From an uncultured Opitutaceae bacterium (GTDB lineage Bacteria > Verrucomicrobiota > Verrucomicrobiia > Opitutales > Opitutaceae): a DNA stretch of 12,081 bases. The notes beneath the pieces were generated by a model. The model was not told the DNA's origin and ran no database searches. It saw only the letters and a list, made by a program, of their open reading frames with translations. Each line of letters opens with the position of its first letter. Position 1 is the first letter of the stretch. Where the stretch lies: assembly GCA_937902865.1 (NCBI GenBank), contig CALFNJ010000295.1:1-12081 (forward strand), read 5' to 3'. Positions 6,662 to 12,081 of the stretch are shown in pieces. The position numbers were made by a program, and so were the translations under genes.

Positions 6662-7704
6662 CTCCTTCTCCCGCCACCCACGGGAAGCACTACCGCAAGA
6701 CTCTGCCCGACCTCGCGGCCTATCGGGCTGACTTCGCCACGGCGGGAGTGGCGCTGCCGCTTCCGATCGTCCCGTGGCGAGCGCAGGGGTTGCTGGGCGA
6801 GTTGCCGCCGCCTCCACCGGGACGCCGCGGCTGGCCTTGGGACACCGAGACCGCACCGTTCGCCACGCCGGCCGAGGCTGCAACCTGGCCGAAGCTGACC
6901 ATCGTTACGCCGTCCTTCCGCCAGGGCGACTATCTCGAGGAAGCGCTGCGCTCGGTGCTCCTGCAAAATTATCCCAATCTCGAGTTTGTCGTCCTGGACG
7001 GCGGCTCGACGGATGCCTCGCCCGCCATCATCGAGCGTTATCGGCCCTGGCTCAGTTTTTCCCGCGTGCAGCGCGACCGCGGCCAGAGCCACGCCATCAA
7101 CCTCGGTTTCAGCCTGAGCTCGGGGCAAATCCACGGCTGGCTCAACAGCGACGATTTTTATCTGCCGGGCGCGTTTCGCCGCGTGGCCGAGGCCTGGCGC
7201 AAGGGCGCCGAATTCATCTACGGCGACGCTCTGTCGCTGGATCAGGCTTCAGGCCGGCAACGCTACGTGCCCGCCCAACTCGCGCTGAGCCGCTACGTGA
7301 AATTTCCCGGTCTCGTGCCCTCGCATGCGAGCTTCTGGTCGGCACGCCGCCACCAGCCGCTGTGGGAAGAGCAACATTGTGCCGTCGACTATGAGCTGTG
7401 GATCCGGCTGCTTCCGGGACTGCGCCGGGCGCATCTGCCGCGGGCGTTCGGGGTCATTCGCGAGCATCCGGAAGCCAAGTCGCACGATCCCAAAATCCGG
7501 CAGCGCTGGGATGAGGACGCGGCCCGCAATGGCCTGGCCCATCCAGAACTCTACCGCCCCGGCCTCGCGAGCCGGCTGCTCGCGCGGGAATTTGTCTGGG
7601 TTCAGGCTTTCTACCGGCGCTGGCGCAACCGTGGATTGGCCGCTCGGCTGGAGGCGCTTCGGCAGGAGTGCCACTGGCCGACTGCGCCCGAAATACCTTC
7701 CTGA
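6658..7704 (+). CDS. Glycosyltransferase family 2 with N-terminal extension
   Basis: A 348-residue GT2 whose catalytic domain starts only near residue 80. The ~78-residue leader ends in GWPWDTETAP (58-67), a tryptophan-rich linker I associate with a GT2 subgroup in polysaccharide clusters, and contains five prolines in a row (50-54). The domain shows IVTPSFRQGDYLEEA (82-96), VVLDGGSTD (111-119), RGQSHAINLGF (141-151), WLNSDD (161-166) as the metal site, and DYELWIRL (244-251) as the catalytic acidic region. IREHPEAKS (267-275) matches the usual histidine element after it. The GTG start overlaps the FkbM stop as GTGA and lacks a Shine-Dalgarno; the conserved linker supports this early start over one near the domain. 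The next gene follows after six bases. Substrates are unknown. Confidence 0.92.
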   Translation: MTPSPATHGKHYRKTLPDLAAYRADFATAGVALPLPIVPWRAQGLLGELPPPPPGRRGWPWDTETAPFATPAEAATWPKLTIVTPSFRQGDYLEEALRSVLLQNYPNLEFVVLDGGSTDASPAIIERYRPWLSFSRVQRDRGQSHAINLGFSLSSGQIHGWLNSDDFYLPGAFRRVAEAWRKGAEFIYGDALSLDQASGRQRYVPAQLALSRYVKFPGLVPSHASFWSARRHQPLWEEQHCAVDYELWIRLLPGLRRAHLPRAFGVIREHPEAKSHDPKIRQRWDEDAARNGLAHPELYRPGLASRLLAREFVWVQAFYRRWRNRGLAARLEALRQECHWPTAPEIPS

Positions 7705-7710
7705 GCAGTC

Positions 7711-8658
7711 ATGACGGCCCTCGTTTCCATCCTCATTCCCTGCCACAACGCCGCGCCCTGGCTGGCGGAAACGCTCGAATGCGCGCTGGGGCAGACGTGG
7801 CCGCACAAGGAGATCATCGTGGTCGACGACGGATCGCGGGACGAAAGCCTCGCCATCGCCCGCCGCTTCGAGGCGCGCGGCGTCACGGTGATCACGCAGC
7901 CGAACCGCGGCGCAAGCGCGGCCCGCAACGCCGCCTGGGCCGCCAGCCGCGGCGACTGGCTGCAGTTTCTCGACGCGGACGACCTCCTGTCGCCGGACAA
8001 GATCGCGCGGCAGATGGAAATGGCGGCAAAGGTCGGGGCGGAGACTGCGCTTGCCGGCCGCTGGAGCCGTTTCACGAGCAGCCCGGCGGACGCCGATTTC
8101 ACGCCCCAGCCGCTGTGCATGGATGCGGCACCGGTCGACTGGCTCATCGTCAAGTTTGAGCAAAACGCGATGATGCATCCCGCTGCCTGGCTGATCTCGC
8201 GCGAACTGGCGAAACGCGCCGGACCCTGGGACGAAACCTTGTCGCTCGACGACGACGGCGAATTTTTCACCCGGGTGGTTCTCGCCGCGCGCGCGGTGCA
8301 CTGCTGCCAAGCGGCGACGTCCTATTATCGCTCCGGCCTTCCCGGCAGCCTGAGCGGCGCGAAATCCGAGCGGGCGTGGCAGTCCGCCTATCGCTCGCTC
8401 GAGCTCTCCGCCGACCGGCTGCGCGCCGTGGAAGACTCCGCCCGCACCCGGCACGCCTGCGCGACCGTTTTTCAGCGCTACATTTACGAGGCTTATCCCC
8501 GGGGCGCCGAGTGCCGTCGGCGCGCGCGCGCGCGCGTGGAAAATCTGGGCGGCTCCGCGCTGGCGCCCGAGGGCGGTGGATGGTTTCAGCTCTGGCGCAA
8601 ATTTTTGGGATGGCGCGTGGCCAAACGACTCGAAATTTTGCGGACGCGGACCTCATGA
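7711..8658 (+). CDS. Glycosyltransferase family 2
   Basis: A 315-residue GT2 with a textbook N-terminal half. VSILIPCHN (5-13), IIVVDDGSRD (35-44), RGASAARNAA (66-75) and LDADD (87-91) form the nucleotide and metal site. GPWDETLSLDDDGEFFTR (171-188) carries the ED-type catalytic acidic residues. Past residue 240 the sequence turns basic, with an RRRARARV stretch encoded over a 16-base CG run, and ends in a tryptophan-rich amphipathic segment (WFQLWRKFLGW, 291-301) that could touch the membrane surface. It starts six bases after the previous stop without a Shine-Dalgarno and ends with an ATGA overlap into the GT4-like gene. It should add one sugar to the operon's glycan; which one cannot be read from sequence. 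Confidence 0.92.
   Translation: MTALVSILIPCHNAAPWLAETLECALGQTWPHKEIIVVDDGSRDESLAIARRFEARGVTVITQPNRGASAARNAAWAASRGDWLQFLDADDLLSPDKIARQMEMAAKVGAETALAGRWSRFTSSPADADFTPQPLCMDAAPVDWLIVKFEQNAMMHPAAWLISRELAKRAGPWDETLSLDDDGEFFTRVVLAARAVHCCQAATSYYRSGLPGSLSGAKSERAWQSAYRSLELSADRLRAVEDSARTRHACATVFQRYIYEAYPRGAECRRRARARVENLGGSALAPEGGGWFQLWRKFLGWRVAKRLEILRTRTS
8521..8536 (+). repeat. (CG)8 dinucleotide run inside the GT2 gene
   Basis: Eight CG units in a row encode Arg-Ala-Arg-Ala-Arg and the first base of a Val codon (residues 271-276 of the GT2). Alternating CG tracts can adopt Z-DNA and can slip during replication. A gain or loss of one unit would shift the frame for the last ~40 residues. A shorter (CG)5 run occurs at 8875-8884 in the next gene. 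Confidence 0.85.
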
Positions 8659-9899
8659 AGACCACCGCTTCCCGCATCCTCATTCTCACCTCCGGCCCGC
8701 TCTGCCGCAATCCGCGGGTCCTGAAGGAAGCACAGGCGCTGGGCGGGCACGGCTTTGACGTCACGGTGATGACCCTGGCCAATCTCGCCCGCTTCGAAGC
8801 CTACGACGACGAGATCATGCGGACCGCGCCCTTCAAGAAAGTGGCGCTCGACCATCTTTCCACCGACTGGCGCACGCGCGCGCGCTTCAACGGCAGCCGG
8901 ATCGCCACGTGGCTCGCGCGGCGGGCGGCCCGGTTCGGCCTCCAATCGGGTCAGGCGCTGGGGCCGCTCTATTCGCTCGGCGCGATGGCACGGGCATTTC
9001 CGTGCGATCTCATTCTGGTGCACACGGAGCTCCCCATGGTCATCGGAAAAAATTTGCTGGCCCAGGGCCGAAGGGTCGCGGTCGATTTCGAGGACTGGCA
9101 TTCGCGCGACCTGCTGCCCGGAGCCCAGACGCACCGGCCGATCACGCTGATCAGCCAGGTTGAGCGCGCGCTGCTGCGCGAAGCGGTCTATACCAGCACG
9201 ACCTCCGAGGCCATGGCGGCGGCCCTGCAGGAGGCTTCCGGAGGAACCAGGCCGGTCGTGATCACCAATTCTTTTCCCCTGCAGTCCGCACCGCGGCCGG
9301 CCGGGCGCAAAGGAGTGCCGTCCTGCTTTTGGTTTTCGCAGACCATCGGTCCCGGCCGCGGACTCGAGGCATTCCTCGCGGCCTGGCAGGCCACGCGGGC
9401 GCCGAGCCGCCTTTGCCTGCTCGGCGACGTCGATCCGTCGTATCGCGAGAGGCTGATCGGTCTCCTCCCGCCGGAAAAGCGCAGCCAGCTCGAGTTTCTT
9501 CCGATCGTCTCTCCCGAGGAGTTGCCCGCCACCATTGCCCGACACGACATCGGTCTCGCCCTCGAGGAGAGCGAGCCGGCGAACAAAAATTACACGATTT
9601 CCAACAAGATCCTCCAGTACCTGAACGCCGGACTCGGCGTCCTCGCCACCGGAACCGCCGGCCAGCGTGAGGTGCTGGCCCGGGCGCCGGCGTCCGGGCA
9701 CGTGGTCGATCTGACTCAGACCGCGGAACTCACCCGTCTGCTCGAAGCGTTGCTGACCGATGCGGCTCGGCGCGATGCCATGGGCACTGCCGCCCGGCGC
9801 GCCGCGGAGGAGTTCTACTGTTGGGAAAAGGAAACGCCGCGGCTCATCGCCGCCGTCGAACAAGCGCTCCACACCCCGGTTCCGGGCCACGCGACATGA
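8655..9899 (+). CDS. GT-B glycosyltransferase, GT4-like
   Basis: A 414-residue GT-B enzyme. The N-terminal domain opens with SRILILTSGPLCRNPRVLKE (6-25), a form seen in GT4-like proteins that replaces the usual glycine-rich loop, followed by the typical 'G..V.V' at GFDVTV. VDFEDWHSRDLL (143-154) and TNSF (204-207) lead to the interdomain region. The C-terminal donor domain shows FSQTIGPGRGLEAFL (227-241), VSPEELPATIARHDIGLALE (285-304) and NYTISNKILQYLNAGLGVLA (312-331). A late E339 in GQREVL completes the GT4-like 'K..eYla.G.pvva...g...E' pattern. The ATG at 8655 overlaps the previous stop as ATGA; the open frame further upstream lies inside the GT2 gene and is not used. It is the only clear GT4-like enzyme here. 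The donor sugar is not predictable. Confidence 0.88.
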   Translation: MKTTASRILILTSGPLCRNPRVLKEAQALGGHGFDVTVMTLANLARFEAYDDEIMRTAPFKKVALDHLSTDWRTRARFNGSRIATWLARRAARFGLQSGQALGPLYSLGAMARAFPCDLILVHTELPMVIGKNLLAQGRRVAVDFEDWHSRDLLPGAQTHRPITLISQVERALLREAVYTSTTSEAMAAALQEASGGTRPVVITNSFPLQSAPRPAGRKGVPSCFWFSQTIGPGRGLEAFLAAWQATRAPSRLCLLGDVDPSYRERLIGLLPPEKRSQLEFLPIVSPEELPATIARHDIGLALEESEPANKNYTISNKILQYLNAGLGVLATGTAGQREVLARAPASGHVVDLTQTAELTRLLEALLTDAARRDAMGTAARRAAEEFYCWEKETPRLIAAVEQALHTPVPGHAT

Positions 9900-10636
9900 A
9901 GGCGCGATTCAAACGTCTCCTCGCCGCGGCCGGCTACCGGCTGGAGAAAATTCCGGCGCACGTGCCCAGCGGGCGAGACCTGTCGCACGATCTCGCGCTG
10001 CTGTTTCGCGCCAGGCCGGGCCCAGTCTGCATCGATGCCGGCGCGCACGACGGCCAGTTCACCGCGCTGCTGCAGGCGACCCTGGATCAGCCGGTCGTTC
10101 ATGCGTTCGAGCCCGCGCCGGAGCCTTTCGCCCGACTGCGGCAGCGTTACACCGGCCAGCCACGCATTCATGCGCTGAACCTCGGGCTCTCGGATCAGGC
10201 CGGGCGCATCGAGTTCAACATCTACGACAATCAGGCGCTGAATTCCTTTCTCCCGATCACGGGCGGAGCAAACCATGCCTTCGGCAGTCCCGCGCTGTTG
10301 CGCCGGCAGGAGGTCGAAACGGTTCGGCTCGACGACTACGCCCGCACGAACGGTCTCCCCGCGATCGATCTGCTGAAAATCGACACGCAGGGTTTCGAGC
10401 GGCAGGTGCTGCGCGGAGCCGCCGGTCTGCTCGCTGCTGGCCAGGTTCACGCGATCCTCATCGAAATCAATTTCACGCCACTCTACGCCGGGCAAATCTG
10501 GGGCCACGAGGTCATGGGCGATCTTTTCGCGCAGAACCTTCATCTCGTCGATTTCTACGAAAAGTGCCGCCTCGGTGCGTTTCTTGGCTGGTGCACGGCG
10601 CTATTCGTGCGGCGGGACTCGCCTCTTTCCTCATGA
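9896..10636 (+). CDS. FkbM family SAM-dependent methyltransferase (second copy)
   Basis: A 246-residue FkbM protein. CIDAGAHDGQF (45-55) is the SAM loop, AFEPAPEPF (70-78) provides the 'fEP.p..f' ribose-binding motif, TVRLDDY (142-148) precedes the signature LLKIDTQGFERQVLRGA (159-175), and LIEINF (188-193) closes the core. It reads 'KIDTQG' where the upstream FkbM reads 'KIDVEG', so the two belong to different subgroups and may methylate different positions or sugars. The ATG at 9896 overlaps the GT4-like stop as ATGA, and the downstream junction is also ATGA. MKARFKRLLAAAGY at the N-terminus is a common FkbM lead-in and supports this start over upstream in-frame codons inside the GT4-like gene. 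The target is unknown. Confidence 0.9.
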   Translation: MKARFKRLLAAAGYRLEKIPAHVPSGRDLSHDLALLFRARPGPVCIDAGAHDGQFTALLQATLDQPVVHAFEPAPEPFARLRQRYTGQPRIHALNLGLSDQAGRIEFNIYDNQALNSFLPITGGANHAFGSPALLRRQEVETVRLDDYARTNGLPAIDLLKIDTQGFERQVLRGAAGLLAAGQVHAILIEINFTPLYAGQIWGHEVMGDLFAQNLHLVDFYEKCRLGAFLGWCTALFVRRDSPLSS

Positions 10637-11601
10637 CTCCCCCACCGGTCACGCTTCAGATCAGCGTTGCTCCGTCCGATTTTCGCCACGCCTGCGATCT
10701 TCTGCCCCATCAGTTCCGCGCCTGGGCGGGCCAGGTCGCGGAGGTGCTGATCACGGTGGACCTGCACCGCAGCTCCGGCCGATTCTCGGCCCGGTGGGAA
10801 GAGGGCAAGGACAAGATCGTGCCGCTGGCGCAATCCCTGCCGGGCGCCCGCGTCGTCCCGGTCGACTATAGCCCCGAGGCCGCCGCGCGCGTGAGCGCCG
10901 AGTTCTTCGGAGGACAACCCGTGCCGGCCAAGGATTTTCGCGGCGGGCCCTACTATTCCTATTTCTTCGCGCTCGCGGAGGCCCGGCAGCCGTACGTCCT
11001 GCATGCCGACTCCGACATGTTTTTCGGCGGCGGCAGCCAGACCTGGATGGCCGAAGCGATCGCCCACATGGAAACCCATCCGGAGGTGCTGCTGAGCGCT
11101 CCGCTTCCCGGTCCTCCGACCGCTGACGGCCGGCTGCGGAGTCAGCAGGCCGAACCGGAGCCGGGCCCGGCCAGGGCCTTCCGCTTCGACACCATGAGCA
11201 CGCGCCTCTTCCTCCTGGATCGGCGTCGCTTCCGCTCGACCATCGGCGCCTTGCGGCCCCACCGCCCGCCGGCGTGGAGGAACACGATCAAGGCCTTGGT
11301 CGAAGGCAATCCGCCGCAGGACCTGCCTGAACATCTTTTCACCGAAGAAATGCGCGCCCGCGGCCTGGTTCGCCGCGAATTCCTCGGGACAGCTCCCGGG
11401 ATGTGGTCTCTGCATCCGCCCTATCGCAGCGAGGATTTTTACCGCCGACTGCCGGAACTCGTGCGACGCGTGGAAGCGGGCGACATGCCGGAAGCACAAA
11501 CGGGCGATCACGATGTCAACGCCAGCCTGGTGGACTGGAGCGAGGCCCTCGCGGCCCTGGCGAATAACCGCTGGTGGAAACGGCTTCTGCAACGCCGCTG
11601 A
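10633..11601 (+). CDS. Putative GT-A-like glycosyltransferase, unclassified (DSD motif)
   Basis: A 322-residue protein without a family I can name. An N-terminal alpha/beta half (residues 7-80, with VTLQISV and VAEVLITVD strands) is followed by PYYSYFFALAEA (106-117) and YVLHADSDMFFGGG (121-134). The DSD at 126-128 is the likely metal-binding motif. FDTMSTRLFLLDRRRF (185-200), GMWSLHPPYRSEDFYRRL (256-273) and GDHDVNASL (291-299) are candidate acceptor or catalytic segments. No signal peptide or membrane helix is seen. It shares only the DSD-hydrophobic-FF core with the protein encoded at 4890-5870, so they look like distant relatives or convergent folds. It overlaps the FkbM stop as ATGA. A transferase role is inferred from the DSD core and context. 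Confidence 0.68.
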   Translation: MTPPPVTLQISVAPSDFRHACDLLPHQFRAWAGQVAEVLITVDLHRSSGRFSARWEEGKDKIVPLAQSLPGARVVPVDYSPEAAARVSAEFFGGQPVPAKDFRGGPYYSYFFALAEARQPYVLHADSDMFFGGGSQTWMAEAIAHMETHPEVLLSAPLPGPPTADGRLRSQQAEPEPGPARAFRFDTMSTRLFLLDRRRFRSTIGALRPHRPPAWRNTIKALVEGNPPQDLPEHLFTEEMRARGLVRREFLGTAPGMWSLHPPYRSEDFYRRLPELVRRVEAGDMPEAQTGDHDVNASLVDWSEALAALANNRWWKRLLQRR

Positions 11602-11612
11602 CTTCATCGCCC

Positions 11613-12081
11613 GTGCCGCCCCGCCGTTCCCGCCTTTCGTCCGCCACGCGCCTGGCCGTGCGACGACTGTTGCACCAGCTGGCCCGTGTCGGATTGCGCG
11701 GGCGCAGCCGCCGCTATGCGGTGGATCCGGGCGTGACCGCGCTCGTGCTCGCCCCGCATTCTGACGATGAAACGCTCGGCTGCGGAGGACTCCTTTTCCG
11801 GAAACGGGCGGCGGGAGCGTCCATCGCCGTGGCTTACCTCACCGACGGCAGCGCGTCGCATCCCGACCATCCCACGCTGACTCCTGCTGCGCTGGCCGCG
11901 CAGCGGCAGGATGAAGCGCGCCAGGCGATGCGCCTTCTGGGCGTCGCGGACCGCGACCTGCACTTTCTCAACCTGCGCGACGGCACGCTGGCTGACCTCG
12001 ATCCCACGGCGGCTCGCGACGCGATCGATCGAATCGGTCGCGTGCTGCAGCAGGTGCAGCCGGCGGAAATTTTTCTTCCCT
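11613..12081 (+). CDS. PIG-L/LmbE family N-deacetylase, N-terminal part
   Basis: A frame open to the right edge gives 156 residues. LVLAPHSDDETLGCGG (44-59) is the PIG-L signature: H49 and D52 should bind zinc and D51 act as general base. AYLTDGS (74-80), an R..EA helix (98-102) and FLNLRDGTL (118-126) follow in the expected order. The later H..H zinc motif lies beyond the window. PIG-L enzymes deacetylate N-acetylglucosamine-type groups, so this one may create a free amine on a glycan or its precursor. The start is uncertain: GTG at 11613 is favoured, 11 bases past the previous stop; a CTG at 11598 would give a CTGA overlap like the other junctions; GTG 11658 and TTG 11670 are also in frame. 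The ~40-residue basic leader before the domain is unusual in length. Confidence 0.88.
   Translation, partial: MPPRRSRLSSATRLAVRRLLHQLARVGLRGRSRRYAVDPGVTALVLAPHSDDETLGCGGLLFRKRAAGASIAVAYLTDGSASHPDHPTLTPAALAAQRQDEARQAMRLLGVADRDLHFLNLRDGTLADLDPTAARDAIDRIGRVLQQVQPAEIFLP

Noticed and set aside
8376..8654. Upstream extension of the GT4-like gene
   Set aside because: The added residues are the out-of-frame reading of the GT2 gene; ILILTSG near the ATG at 8655 is the natural N-terminal strand.
5828..9890. Minus-strand open frames at 5828-6883, 7249-8454 and 8586-9890
   Set aside because: They are antisense shadows of the FkbM, GT2 and GT4-like genes. No motif, start context or conserved domain supports them.
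9760..10632. Upstream extension of the second DSD protein's frame to 9760
   Set aside because: It is an out-of-frame reading of the GT4-like and FkbM genes. The ATG at 10633 gives an exact ATGA overlap and a sensible N-terminus.
10555..11607. Minus-strand open frame of 350 codons
   Set aside because: It is antisense to the second DSD protein, which has an ATGA-coupled start and a DSD motif; the reverse product has no domain.

Overview
The window is a dense, one-direction run of surface-glycan biosynthesis genes. All 13 convincing genes are on the + strand. The first is cut by the left edge and the last by the right edge. Base composition is clearly GC-rich by eye, with most third codon positions G or C. 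Two GT9 (heptosyltransferase-like) enzymes suggest a Gram-negative organism that makes lipopolysaccharide or a similar outer-membrane glycan. The weak Shine-Dalgarno signals and the mix of families would fit a GC-rich Verrucomicrobiota such as an Opitutaceae member. That taxonomic guess is low-confidence and rests on no marker gene.

Layout, left to right: (1) 2-709, GT9 transferase, C-terminal part; (2) 706-1761, GT2; (3) 1758-2702, GT9-like with a C-terminal cysteine cluster; (4) 2699-3838, membrane acyltransferase of the acyltransferase-3/OafA family; (5) 3854-4789, GT2; a possible 35-residue ORF at 4786-4893; (6) 4890-5870, unclassified DSD-motif GT-A-like protein; (7) 5867-6661, FkbM methyltransferase; (8) 6658-7704, GT2 with an N-terminal extension; (9) 7711-8658, GT2; (10) 8655-9899, GT4-like GT-B transferase; (11) 9896-10636, second FkbM methyltransferase; (12) 10633-11601, second, different DSD-motif GT-A-like protein; (13) 11613-12081, start of a PIG-L/LmbE deacetylase.

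Eight of the twelve junctions are exact 4-base stop/start overlaps (ATGA or GTGA). The others are gaps of 15, 100, 6 and about 11 bases. This points to one polycistronic transcript whose genes are largely translationally coupled. I see no internal promoter, terminator, RNA gene, mobile element or CRISPR array. The only stretch without a convincing gene is about 100 bases (4790-4889).

Taken together (inference), the nine transferases would build a branched or heteropolymeric glycan. The FkbM enzymes would O-methylate it, the acyltransferase would O-acylate it, and the PIG-L protein would remove N-acetyl groups. Export and polymerisation genes (Wzx, Wzy, ABC transporter, ligase) are not in the window, so the final product (O-antigen, capsule, exopolysaccharide or glycoprotein glycan) cannot be decided. 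The least ordinary parts are the two unclassified DSD proteins, each next to an FkbM gene at opposite ends of a seven-gene block, and the 35-codon ORF that bridges the one large gap with ATGA overlaps at both ends.
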